Shown: positions 1 to 10,877, counted from the stretch's first letter. The stretch is 64,000 bases of DNA from Desmodesmus armatus (GCA_007449985.2 VIIQ02000775.1:1-64000), one strand, 5' to 3'. Notes: generated by a model not told the origin, from the sequence alone. Program-made: numbers and translations.

Positions 1-1404
1 TCAGCGACAAGAACGGCTTGGGTACGATGAATCACCAAGGCCACCCACATCATCCGCTGGTTCAACAAGCTTGGGCAAGAAGGCAAGTAGCCCTTTTCTA
101 CCAGTGAGCCACAGTTACAAATTGACCAGTGGTTTCAAAGGCATCAGCAGCAGTTGGCTGCTGCTGCTCCCACCCAGCACACAGCTTCTCAATGTGAGGC
201 TTGCCAGCAAGCTCGTAGCTGCAGTAAAAAACAACACCCTTATGCTGCGATGCTATTCAACAGCTGCCATAACAATATCTGGTGCCGCGAGGTCTGCATG
301 ATGCGCGCGCCCTACGAGCGCCAGGCCGCTCGCAGCATACCTTGTTGCACTTGAAATCACGCTCAAATGCCTTATTCTTGCAACCATCCCTGAAGTGATA
401 AGAATCGTCAACTTGTAGATACACGTCGCGCTTCCAGTTGTAGAAATCAATGCGACCATGGCAATCGGTCAAGTGCACCTGCCAACACCACTCCTGTGAC
501 TGCTGCTGCTGCGCAACTAGCTGCATGAACTTCCACTCTGCAGGGGGGATAACAGGACGGCCAGCAGCCTCCCATGCCCCACTTTCATAAGTGCAGAAGC
601 AGCACATGAGTGCGACAGGCTTGCGCACAGCGTCAGGGGTGCACAACTTGAAGTGTTGCACCTTGTCCCGACACTCCGTAGTGCACCACATGAACTGCTG
701 CTTCTTCTCTGACTTGAGCAACTTATACTCATTGCCAGCACGGTCCACCCACGTCACTGCTCTGTTGTGTGGCTTCTTCACCTGATCCCCCCCAGTTGAT
801 GTGCTGCCAAGGCCTTCCTCATCAATGCCTCCCTCCCTTTGCTGTTGCCGTGCTGTTGCTCCGCCATGCCGTGACCTGCAGAGGAAGGATGGAGCAGACG
901 CAGCAAGCACTGTTACTGATGAGGTAGCTGACAACCTGTACAAGATGGTGGAGAAGTTTAGGAATGTGACTGGTGAGGACCCCATCATCATGATGGACAA
1001 CGTCCGCATACAGGCCAACATCCGGATAAGATCATCGAGTCCCGCTACGGCACCATCACCCTGCCTGAAGGCTGCCGCCTTCGCTTCCCCCCCCACAGCT
1101 CAGACATTGATCAGCTGGTGGAGCACTCCATTGGTGCAGTCAAGGGAGCAGCAACAGACAAGGTGTTTGATGAATGCTGCCATGGGGTTGTGTTCTCGGG
1201 TGAGTCCCTGCGGCGCATCTTCAAGGGTGTGTTTAAGAGGTTTGAGAAGGGGGAGCTGTACCACCGGGGGGTGGAGCGCAACATGCGCAAGCTGCCCACT
1301 GTGTTGAGGATTATCGCATCGGAGAGGATGAGTGGTTCACAGATCCAGATGGCAAGCAGCACCATGGCAGCAACGGCGACTGGCCGAATGCAGGCGACCG
1401 CTAA
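1..1404 (+). pseudogene. Tc1/mariner-like transposase, copy 1 (5' cut by window edge, frameshifted)
   Basis: This is the 3' end of exon 2 (1 to about 92), the intron, and exon 3 (882-1404). Compared with copies 2 and 3 it has at least two single-base deletions in exon 3: one in the AACATCCCGG run near 1020 and one in GCATCCGG near 1320. The end of exon 2 also holds several substitutions and indels, and the GT donor context after the final CAG codon is altered. The second catalytic Asp (in IIMMDN) is still readable, but the third acidic residue falls after the first deletion. It is either a decayed copy or a low-quality sequence end; the latter is plausible because damage concentrates towards base 1. 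Confidence 0.8.
115..867 (-). pseudogene. Antisense intronic ORF, copy 1 (frameshifted)
   Basis: This is the counterpart of the intact antisense ORFs at 3626-4381 and 7149-7904. The ATG (865-867) and the Cys-rich and His/Asp-rich middle are preserved. Single-base indels between about 120 and 350 break the C-terminal third, so the frame no longer ends at the TAA used in the other copies. It lies opposite the degraded transposase intron. See the entry for copy 3 for the domain description. Confidence 0.7.
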
Positions 1405-2468
1405 GGCGTCAGCGCATGCAGCAGATGCAGCAGCAGCATGGCAGCAGTTTGCTGTCCAAGCCTGCACATGGCTGCGCATGGGGTGTGTGTTCCCAGGGTA
1501 TGCCACCTATAGGGTTAGGGTTCAGCTGCAGCCACTGCTGGGTGAGCATCAGTGTCTTCATGATCTGTGGCCAGTGCATCCGCTGAGCTAACAAGATGTA
1601 GTGCAGCCTGTTTATTCAAAGCACAGCCCTCAATGTAGTTGTTGCAAGTTTGATCAATGTAGTTATCAGGGTTGTGTGTGAGAGAGGGTGTTGGAAGTGC
1701 CACTGGCCCCCACCCAGGTGTACTGTTGGGCAGGCAGCACACATAGCAGCTGTCCAATCATTGATTCTGTCACATAAACTGGTATGTGTGTGAGAGTTTG
1801 CAGCTTAGATGCCCCATCTTTACCTCATTGTGCTTGAGACAGGCACTACTGGGAGTTATGTCATGTCAACTGTGCCTGGTATTGCACTGTTAGCAGCTGT
1901 GCTTTCACAGCTGTGCAACCAGGCATGCTCGAGGCCGAATGCTATAATATTAAGTACGAAACGAGTTCATTTGCTGCGCAAGGAAAGCAACCTGGAAGCA
2001 TCCAAGCCAACTTCACCCCTGTTCAAAGGCCAATGGTCCGCGCTTACATCAACATCACCCTCTGTAGCAACGTCAGTTTGTAGTAAATCAAGCATTCAAC
2101 GAACAGCAGGCGTCTGGAGAGCAGCCGGTGCCCACAGCAGGAACAGCAAGCAATCTGCAGAGACTGCCAGCTTTCCAGGTGTGGCGGGCTTGTCGCGATA
2201 AGGCCAGTGCCAGTGTGACGTGCTTGACAGGTCCTCTTAAAGCATTCATAAGTCATTCATTTTGCTTTCGAGAGCTGCACGCAAGCCCTTTGGAAGTTTC
2301 GCGCCAGACATCACTAGCATCTGCTCAAGTCTGAAGTCAGCTGAGGCGTGTATGGCCCCGCTGCACCAGATAGACTCTCACAATGCACAAAAACACACAT
2401 TTTGGTACACGCACCGCTGCGGATTATGCAGGTCCGCGACACCAGCCTGCCTGGAACGCTGCAGCAAG
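1405..2468. other. Inter-copy spacer, copy 1 to copy 2
   Basis: About 1.06 kb between the transposase stop of copy 1 and the start ATG of copy 2. It must hold the 3' and 5' ends of the element because the copies are directly joined. I see no convincing ORF. A short telomere-like stretch (TATAGGGTTAGGGTT) lies near 1509, and its copy-2 equivalent contains TTTAGGG. No terminal inverted repeat was recognised by eye. Confidence 0.6.
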
Positions 2469-4920
2469 ATGGGCAAAAACAAGCGCAGCAGAGCGAGTGA
2501 CAAGTGAGTGCGATCAGATCTGCCCAGGTAGCACTGCAGCCTGGCACAGCTTGCGGGCGAGCAGCTGCACCAACGGCGAAAGTCAACCAACCTTTGAAGG
2601 TCTCACATGTGTGACCACCCCCCTGATTAAACCCCATTTGAACCCTAGCCCAGCCCATTGGGCACTGCTGCTTCAGTGCTTTAACATGCACCCTGTTGCT
2701 GTTTTCAACCACGCGCAGGGCACCAGCTAAGGAGGAACCTGTGCACAGCGGTCACAACCGCCACACCCCGGCCACCAGGAAGTCATGCGTCGTGGCTTGC
2801 GCCCAGGCTCTCGTCGACGGCAAGGTCGATTATGGCCTTGCCGGCAGACTATATAAGAAGGTGCGCAAGCAGCTTGGTGGTGACAAGCTGGCAGAGGATC
2901 CCAAGCCTGTATTGAAGGGCAGATGGGACCACTTTGTGGAGTACGGTGACGTCGAGGACAACCTCCGCACAGGCCGCCCTGTCCTTATCAGCAGAGAAGA
3001 TGCCCTAACAGCTAGTACAGCCATCAAGGCAGGAAGGCTGCACACAAAGACCCGCAAAGGACACACCATCACCCTGATATCCTACTTCACCACAGTGCGG
3101 CAGGCGACGGTGGAGTCTGATGCTGTCAAGGGTGTCATGCAGAAATACAACTGCACCCCCACCAGCTGTACAACGCCATGATGAGGGAGGATCCCAACCT
3201 CGGGCGGCGCAGTTTTGCGTTGAAGTACCGGCTGACAGAAAAGGAGAAAGCTGCCCGGAAAAGCTTCTGCAAGCAGCTGCTGGCAGAGTGGAACGTCGCA
3301 CAGGCGTTGCTGAATGCAATCCTAGCTAGGATTGTGCAGTGCGACGAGGGCCGCTGGGCATACAACACCTACACCCATGCGCATGTCAGGGCATATGTGG
3401 ACCTGCAGCACCTCCCCCTGCACGACTACGTGTCGCTGCCAACGATCAAGGGGGACAAGCAGCAGACAGTTCACTTCTTCATATGCGTGTCAGCACACCC
3501 CAGCTTCAGCGACAAGAACGGCTTGGTGTACTATGAACTCACCACAGGCACCACCCACATCCTCCGCTGGTTCAACAAGCTTGGGCAAGAAGGCAAAGAG
3601 CCCTTTGTCTACCAGGTGAGCACAGTTACAAATTGACCAGCTGGTTTCCAAAGGCATCAGCAGCAGTTGCTGCTGCTGCTCCCACCCCAGCACACAGCTT
3701 CTCAATGTGAGGCTTGCCAGAAAGCTCGTAGCTGGCAGTAAAAACAACACCCTTATGCTGCGATGCATATTCAACAGCTGCCATAACAATATCTGGTGCC
3801 GCGAGGTCTGCATGATGCGCGCGTACGAGCGCCAGGCGGCGCTCGCAGCATACCTTGTTGCACTTGAAATCACGCTCAAATGCCTTATTCTTGCAACCAT
3901 CCCTGAAGTGATAAGAATCGTCAACTTGTAGATACACGTCGCGCTTCCAGTTGTAGAAATCAATGCGACCATGGCAATCGGTCAAGTGCACCTGCCAACA
4001 CCACTCCTGTGACTGCTGCTGCTGCGCAACTAGCTGCATGAACTTCCACTCTGCAGGGGGGATAACAGGACGGCCAGCAGCCTCCCATGCCCCACTTTCA
4101 TAAGTGCAGAAGCAGCACATGAGTGCGACAGGCTTGCGCACAGCGTCAGGGGTGCACAACTTGAAGTGTTGCACCTTGTCCCGACACTCCGTAGTGCACC
4201 ACATGAACTGCTGCTTCTTCTCTGACTTGAGCAACTTATACTCATTGCCAGCACGGTCCACCCACGTCACTGCTCTGTTGTGTGGCTTCTTCACCCTGAT
4301 CCCCCCCAGTTGATGTGCTGCCAAGGCCTTCCTCATCAATGCCTCCCTCCCTTTGCTGTTGCCGTGCTGTTGCTCCGCCATGCCGTGACCTGCAGAGGAA
4401 GGATGGAGCAGACGCAGCAAGCACTGTTACTGATGAGGTAGCTGACAACCTGTACAAGATGGTGGAGAAGTTTAGGAATGTGACTGGTGAGGACCCCATC
4501 ATCATGATGGACAACGTCCGCATACAGGCCAACATCCCGGATAAGATCATCGAGTCCCGCTACGGCACCATCACCCTGCCTGAAGGCTGCCGCCTTCGCT
4601 TCCCCCCCCACAGCTCAGACATTGATCAGCTGGTGGAGCACTCCATTGGTGCAGTCAAGGGAGCAGCAACAGACAAGGTGTTTGATGAATGCTGCCATGG
4701 GGTTGTGTTCTCGGGTGAGTCCCTGCGGCGCATCTTCAAGGGTGTGTTTAAGAGGTTTGAGAAGGGGGAGCTGTACCACCGGGGGGTGGAGCGCAACATG
4801 CGCAAGCTGCCCACTGTGTTGAGGATTATCGCATCCGGAGAGGATGAGTGGTTCACAGATCCAGATGGCAAGCAGCACCATGGCAGCAACGGCGACTGGC
4901 CGAATGCAGGCGACCGCTAA
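2469..4920 (+). pseudogene. Tc1/mariner-like DDE transposase, copy 2 (single frameshift)
   Basis: The three-exon model is 2469-2503, 2719-3615 and 4396-4920, with GT-AG introns in matching phases. The expected product is 485 residues. A run of five C at 3156-3160, where copy 3 has six, shifts the frame inside exon 2, so the product is broken there; this may be decay or a homopolymer miscall. Exon 3 is complete in this copy and supplies the C-terminus missing from copy 3. It contains the second catalytic Asp (MMDN), the PPHSSD segment equivalent to PPYSPD of Tc1/mariner transposases, the third acidic residue (VEHS), and a tail ending at TAA 4918-4920. Confidence 0.85.
3626..4381 (-). CDS. Antisense ORF nested in transposase intron, copy 2 (putative Vsr-like nuclease)
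   Basis: An intact 251-codon ORF runs from ATG 4379-4381 to TAA 3626-3628. It lies wholly inside the 780-nt transposase intron (3616-4395), leaving 10 and 14 nt at the two ends. It appears to encode the same protein as copy 3. Retention of an uninterrupted frame in both well-preserved copies, while the transposase of this copy is frameshifted, argues that the ORF is real. Domain description is given under copy 3. Confidence 0.7.
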   Translation of the reverse strand: MAEQQHGNSKGREALMRKALAAHQLGGIRVKKPHNRAVTWVDRAGNEYKLLKSEKKQQFMWCTTECRDKVQHFKLCTPDAVRKPVALMCCFCTYESGAWEAAGRPVIPPAEWKFMQLVAQQQQSQEWCWQVHLTDCHGRIDFYNWKRDVYLQVDDSYHFRDGCKNKAFERDFKCNKVCCERRLALVRAHHADLAAPDIVMAAVEYASQHKGVVFTASYELSGKPHIEKLCAGVGAAAATAADAFGNQLVNL

Positions 4921-5989
4921 GGCGTCAGCGCATGCAGCAGATGCAGCAGCAGCATGGCAGCAGTTTGCTGTCCAAGCCTGCACATGGCTGCGCATGGGGT
5001 GTGTGTTCCCAGGGTATGCCACCTATAGGGTTTAGGGTTCAGCTGCAGCCACTGCTGTGGTGAGCATCAGTGTCTTCATGATCTGTGGCCAGTGCATCCG
5101 CTGAGCTAACAAGATGTAGTGCAGCCTGTGTTTATTCAAAGCACAGCCCTCAATGTAGTTGTTGCAAGTTTGATCAATGTAGTTATCAGGGTTGTGTGTG
5201 AGAGAGGGTGTTGGAAGTGCCACTGGCCCCCACCCAGGTGTACTGTTGGGCAGGCAGCACACATAGCAGCTGTCCAATCATTGATTCTGTCACATAAACT
5301 GGTATGTGTGTTGAGAGTTTGCAGCTTAGATGCCCCATCTTTACCTCATTGTGCTTGAGACAGGCACTACTGGGAGTTATGTCATGTCAACTGTGCCTGG
5401 TATTGCACTGTTAGCAGCTGTGCTTTCACAGCTGTGCAACCAGGCATGCTCGAGGCCGAATGCTATAATATTAAGTACGAAACGAGTTCATTTGCTGCGC
5501 AAGGAAAGCAACCTGGAAGCATCCAAGCCAACTTCACCCCTGTTCAAAGGCCAATGGTCCGCGCTTACATCAACATCACCCTCTGTAGCAACGTCAGTTT
5601 GTAGTAAATCAAGCATTCAACGAACAGCAGGCGTCTGGAGAGCAGCCGGTGCCCACAGCAGGAACAGCAAGCAATCTGCAGAGACTGCCAGCTTTCCAGG
5701 TGTGGCGGGCTTGTCGCGATAAGGCCAGTGCCAGTGTGACGTGCTTGACAGGTCCTCTTAAAGCATTCATAAGTCATTCATTTTGCTTTCGAGAGCTGCA
5801 CGCAAGCCCTTTGGAAGTTTCGCGCCAGACATCACTAGCATCTGCTCAAGTCTGAAGTCAGCTGAGGCGTGTATGGCCCCGCTGCACCAGATAGACTCTC
5901 ACAATGCACAAAAACACACATTTTGGTACACGCACCGCTGCGGATTATGCAGGTCCGCGACACCAGCCTGCCTGGAACGCTGCAGCAAG
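4921..5989. other. Inter-copy spacer, copy 2 to copy 3
   Basis: A non-coding junction of about 1.07 kb, equivalent to 1405-2468. It contains a telomere-like TATAGGGTTTAGGGTT (two units of the plant-type TTTAGGG repeat) at about 5025-5040. The upstream regulatory region of copy 3's transposase should lie in its right half. No ORF in it has credible features. Confidence 0.6.
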
Positions 5990-8218
5990 ATGGGCAAAAA
6001 CAAGCGCAGCAGAGCGAGTGACAAGTGAGTGCGATCAGATCTGCCCAGGTAGCACTGCAGCCTGGCACAGCTTGCGGGCGAGCAGCTGCACCAACGGCGA
6101 AAGTCAACCAACCTTTGAAGGTCTCACATGTGTGACCACCCCCCTGATTAAACCCCATTTGAACCCTAGCCCCAGCCCATTGGGCACTGCTGCTTCAGTG
6201 CTTTAACATGCACCCTGTTGCTGTTTTCAACCACGCGCAGGGCACCAGCTAAGGAGGAACCTGTGCACAGCGGTCACAACCGCCACACCCCGGCCACCAG
6301 GAAGTCATGCGTCGTGGCTTGCGCCCAGGCTCTCGTCGACGGCAAGGTCGATTATGGCCTTGCCGGCAGACTATATAAGAAGGTGCGCAAGCAGCTTGGT
6401 GGTGACAAGCTGGCAGAGGATCCCAAGCCTGTATTGAAGGGCAGATGGGACCACTTTGTGGAGTACGGTGACGTCGAGGACAACCTCCGCACAGGCCGCC
6501 CTGTCCTTATCAGCAGAGAAGATGCCCTAACAGCTAGTACAGCCATCAAGGCAGGAAGGCTGCACACAAAGACCCGCAAAGGACACACCATCACCCTGAT
6601 ATCCTACTTCACCACAGTGCGGCAGGCGACGGTGGAGTCTGATGCTGTCAAGGGTGTCATGCAGAAATACAACTGCACCCCCCACCAGCTGTACAACGCC
6701 ATGATGAGGGAGGATCCCAACCTCGGGCGGCGCAGTTTTGCGTTGAAGTACCGGCTGACAGAAAAGGAGAAAGCTGCCCGGAAAAGCTTCTGCAAGCAGC
6801 TGCTGGCAGAGTGGAACGTCGCACAGGCGTTGCTGAATGCAATCCTAGCTAGGATTGTGCAGTGCGACGAGGGCCGCTGGGCATACAACACCTACACCCA
6901 TGCGCATGTCAGGGCATATGTGGACCTGCAGCACCTCCCCCTGCACGACTACGTGTCGCTGCCAACGATCAAGGGGGACAAGCAGCAGACAGTTCACTTC
7001 TTCATATGCGTGTCAGCACACCCCAGCTTCAGCGACAAGAACGGCTTGGTGTACTATGAACTCACCACAGGCACCACCCACATCCTCCGCTGGTTCAACA
7101 AGCTTGGGCAAGAAGGCAAAGAGCCCTTTGTCTACCAGGTGAGCACAGTTACAAATTGACCAGCTGGTTTCCAAAGGCATCAGCAGCAGTTGCTGCTGCT
7201 GCTCCCACCCCAGCACACAGCTTCTCAATGTGAGGCTTGCCAGAAAGCTCGTAGCTGGCAGTAAAAACAACACCCTTATGCTGCGATGCATATTCAACAG
7301 CTGCCATAACAATATCTGGTGCCGCGAGGTCTGCATGATGCGCGCGTACGAGCGCCAGGCGGCGCTCGCAGCATACCTTGTTGCACTTGAAATCACGCTC
7401 AAATGCCTTATTCTTGCAACCATCCCTGAAGTGATAAGAATCGTCAACTTGTAGATACACGTCGCGCTTCCAGTTGTAGAAATCAATGCGACCATGGCAA
7501 TCGGTCAAGTGCACCTGCCAACACCACTCCTGTGACTGCTGCTGCTGCGCAACTAGCTGCATGAACTTCCACTCTGCAGGGGGGATAACAGGACGGCCAG
7601 CAGCCTCCCATGCCCCACTTTCATAAGTGCAGAAGCAGCACATGAGTGCGACAGGCTTGCGCACAGCGTCAGGGGTGCACAACTTGAAGTGTTGCACCTT
7701 GTCCCGACACTCCGTAGTGCACCACATGAACTGCTGCTTCTTCTCTGACTTGAGCAACTTATACTCATTGCCAGCACGGTCCACCCACGTCACTGCTCTG
7801 TTGTGTGGCTTCTTCACCCTGATCCCCCCCAGTTGATGTGCTGCCAAGGCCTTCCTCATCAATGCCTCCCTCCCTTTGCTGTTGCCGTGCTGTTGCTCCG
7901 CCATGCCGTGACCTGCAGAGGAAGGATGGAGCAGACGCAGCAAGCACTGTTACTGATGAGGTAGCTGACAACCTGTACAAGATGGTGGAGAAGTTTAGGA
8001 ATGTGACTGGTGAGGACCCCATCATCATGATGGACAACGTCCGCATACAGGCCAACATCCCGGATAAGATCATCGAGTCCCGCTACGGCACCATCACCCT
8101 GCCTGAAGGCTGCCGCCTTCGCTTCCCCCCCCACAGCTCAGACATTGATCAGCTGGTGGAGCACTCCATTGGTGCAGTCAAGGGAGCAGCAACAGACAAG
8201 GTGTTTGATGAATGCTGC
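5990..8218 (+). pseudogene. Tc1/mariner-like DDE transposase, copy 3 (3'-truncated by array end)
   Basis: The exons are 5990-6024, 6241-7138 and 7919-8218 (truncated). The start was chosen because MGKNKRSRASD joins in phase (GAC AA|G) to exon 2. A helix-turn-helix-like N-terminal half with the GRP segment of Tc1/mariner proteins lies at about residues 70-115. Catalytic candidates are D221 (QCDEG), D350 (IIMMDN) and, from copy 2, E392 (QLVEHS). The spacing between the last two is 41 residues, longer than the 34 typical of Tc1/mariner. The frame is intact to the break at about 8218, where sequence unrelated to copy 2 begins. Without the third acidic residue this copy should be catalytically dead. 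The family call rests on motifs only. Confidence 0.85.
7149..7904 (-). CDS. Antisense ORF nested in transposase intron, copy 3 (putative Vsr/DUF559-like nuclease with Cys-rich N-half)
   Basis: A 251-codon ORF (ATG 7902-7904, TAA 7149-7151) sits entirely within the transposase intron 7139-7918. The N-terminal half is Cys-rich: CTTEC at residues 62-66, C76, then C89, C90 and C92, suggesting a zinc ribbon. The C-terminal half has GRIDF (D141), YLQVDDSYHF (Q152, D154, H158), then D171, paired Cys 178/179 and LVRAH (R187, H189). This order resembles the core of Vsr/DUF559-type PD-(D/E)XK nucleases, where D...(E/Q)xD...H is followed by a strand ending in an Arg-rich segment. The remaining C-terminus is Ala-rich. 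The nuclease reading is my inference from pattern. The ORF could instead be an unrelated zinc protein or a transposon accessory or regulatory factor. Confidence 0.65.
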   Translation of the reverse strand: MAEQQHGNSKGREALMRKALAAHQLGGIRVKKPHNRAVTWVDRAGNEYKLLKSEKKQQFMWCTTECRDKVQHFKLCTPDAVRKPVALMCCFCTYESGAWEAAGRPVIPPAEWKFMQLVAQQQQSQEWCWQVHLTDCHGRIDFYNWKRDVYLQVDDSYHFRDGCKNKAFERDFKCNKVCCERRLALVRAHHADLAAPDIVMAAVEYASQHKGVVFTASYELSGKPHIEKLCAGVGAAAATAADAFGNQLVNL

Positions 8219-10877
8219 TCCCTTTAGTAGCATCTGGCCATTCAGGTTATCTGGATGTCTGCACAGCATTCTCAAGAGACAGCTGCTGCTGTGCCTGCTA
8301 GGCAGGCAGTGCCACGTCAGTGCTCAGCAGCCTGACAACCAAGGGGGGCTTGTCTTTCAGTGTGCCTGACGGCCCTCATTAGCAGTGGTTTTAGGGATCC
8401 AGCATCAACAAACAGCCCCAGCAAATTCCCAGCAGCTGTGTCCAACGATTTCACCAGTGCTCTTGGGTTCACACACACACCGTGCAACCTGTGTGAAGCA
8501 GCATTTCCCACAATCCCTCAACCACAGCTAGCGTCATCTGTCTAGTGTTGACATACCCCACATTGCAGTGACAATTCAAACACATCGTGTAGGGGTCCAT
8601 GCTGTGCAAGCAGCTGGGCCTGGCTGCTGCTGAAGTCGTGCTGTTCATGTCACTGTGACGATCTCTTCCATCTGGCAGCACCCACTGCTGGCTGCCTTGA
8701 AATGTGCATTGGTGCCAATGAAGCTGCTGTAGGGCAATATGTGGGGTGCAGGGTGACGGCAAGCACCAGGGATGCCAGCAGCTGTTGCAGGCACGATGCT
8801 ATCATTGTCCGGACGTGAGCAGGCTGCCGCACTTTTGCAACACCCACTGACTGACCAGGCCCAGCTCAGAGATGTGTAACCGGGTGCAAGCTAGACCTGC
8901 AGCGGCTGGCTGTAGGCAGAGGTTCCTTTGCAGCACGTCCCAGGGCCCTGCTTTGCAGTCGACATTTTGCAGTTCTGTGTTTGCCTGCGCCTGGTCCACA
9001 CACCACCAACTGAAACTGCAGCAGAGGGTGTTGGCTGGTGCAGAGACCCTGTTGGCCTTGTGCTGCTAGCGGGATTGAGTGAATTGCGCATGAGGCACAG
9101 TACAAGAAGGAGCAGCCTAGCTGCGTGGACAGTCAGGGAGCAGCAGCAGCAGCAGCAGTGCATGAGAGTGTTGTGGCTGTGATCGAGTTGTCTGCCACAC
9201 AGCTCACAGGATCACCCGCCCTATCCCATAACACGGACATATGGATGCCACATGGATGGTTTTCTGGGGCGGTTTTCAATGTGTGGTTGCATAGCAGCTG
9301 GTGTGGTGACCTGGCGAACAGCTACTGTTGTGGGTTGCAGAGCTTTGCTCACCCAGCTACGCCTGGTGCTTGCCTGGGGCACTCTTGCGACTTGCTGACC
9401 ACAGGTCCTTGGGAATCCCACTACAGTAGTTTGGTTTTGAAACCACAGAGCAGCATGTGTGGGGTGGTCTGCAGCAGCCCGTTTCAGCGCTGCTGCTTCT
9501 TATGCCCTTTGTATGCCTGCGTTGTGGCCGTAACTGGCACAGGCTATCTAGTGTCCTAGGTCACTGGTCGCCTGGTGGTGTCTTGCTTGTCTTGCACCAG
9601 GGTCGATTTGCTGCTGGCAGCTTGCTGCATGGGCAATGAACTTGGCCGGAAACACGTGTAATGATGATGCACAGTACAAAGTCAACCCTTCAACCAGACA
9701 CAATGCCAGTCAGCTGGCAGGGCGGGTATGCTGTCCTTGTGGAAGTCTGCTGATGCTGTCATATATGTACATGCACATACAGTGGTATTCAGCATGATGA
9801 GCAGATGATTTGTAGCTCAACGGAGTCTGGAATGCCTGAGGCACCAGCCACGTGACTTGCCTGCCCGTCAACAGCCATGACCACGTCCACATGTACTGCT
9901 TACAAGGGCTCTGCATGTGACAAACTGCATGTGACAAAACCAGTCGGCACTGCAATTGCGGCAGAGAAGCTCACACCATGCAACTTTCATCACAGGTTGC
10001 CTGGGGTGCTGCACTTGCAGCTGTGATAGTGCAGCAAGCTCCGCCAGCACTGATGATGCTTCACCGTGAAGTGACTATGGTGAGGGTTCCGGCACCTCTT
10101 GAGCAGATGCAGCCCTTGTGTGCCAATGCAAATACAGGCACATACACATGGTCCATCACGGTGAGACACCATTAATTGAAAGCAAAAAAACAAACCACCA
10201 TCCGTTTGGCTCCTGCCACCCGACACAAATGAAGTGATGCTTGGGGCTTGCATGCGGGGTTGAGGCTTGACCACCCATTGTACAAACCACAGTAGTGTGT
10301 TGCTTGAGAGGAAGGGGACATGTGTGCTAAAGGCAAACCAAAAATGCATGCACAGACTCCCCCTGTCTCATCAGCGTCCACAAAAGGAATATCAAGCTGC
10401 ACCACCTGAGGCAGCTGAACATGAACCAGCCGCACAATGCCCCGGGCAGTAGTATGGCACATGTGTGTACACACTCTGCATGGCTGCGCATGAACCAACA
10501 ACATGAGCAATGCAGTCAGCCAAGGACTGGGTACAGTCAGTGCCTGCTTCAACACAATGGCTGCATTATTTGTGTGCATTGCAAGCCGCTTGCATTGTTG
10601 TGGTTAAAGCATTGCAAGCATTGCAATGTTGTGGATGAACACAGAGGAAGGACATGTGCATGCTTGAACAACTCCAAAAGCAGTGCGCTAGCTGCCCTAG
10701 TTGGTCAACATGCATTCAATCAGCAAGCTGACCGAACACAACTTGCCATGACTACATACTGGTTGACGTGTTCAAAATATCAGCCAGACACCCAGATGAG
10801 CCAAAATCTGGGCGGTGCTTGGAACCCTCATTGACAGTACCACAAGCCCCAACGTGGGGCTGACCCCCTTTGCAATT
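8219..10877. other. Intergenic region, no supported gene
   Basis: About 2.7 kb right of the array. Open frames here are short, Cys/Trp/Gln-rich and lack recognisable domains, consistent with chance ORFs. A short CAG run lies near 9140. Nothing else was recognised. Confidence 0.5.

Larger units (their letters stand above)
1..8218 (+). repeat. Tandem head-to-tail array of a ~3.52-kb mobile element
   Basis: The sequence repeats with a period of about 3505 bp between copies 1 and 2 and about 3521-3523 bp between copies 2 and 3. For example, the exon-2 motif at about 3506 recurs at 7029 and aligns with base 1 of the window. Copies 2 and 3 are nearly identical over all comparable bases, whereas copy 1 differs by many single-base indels, mostly near the left edge. 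Copy 3 stops matching at about 8218, inside transposase exon 3. Each unit carries a + strand transposase, an antisense ORF in its intron and about 1.07 kb of non-coding spacer. Direct tandem arrangement is unusual for a cut-and-paste DNA transposon. I could not define terminal inverted repeats. Confidence 0.95.

Noticed and set aside
257..1096. 279-codon - strand frame in copy 1
   Set aside because: A fusion created by frameshifts; its good segments belong to the antisense ORF whose true bounds are seen in copies 2 and 3.
5025..5040. Telomere repeat
   Set aside because: Only about two TTTAGGG units, repeated once per array unit, so it is part of the element and not a telomere; kept only as a hint in the array finding.
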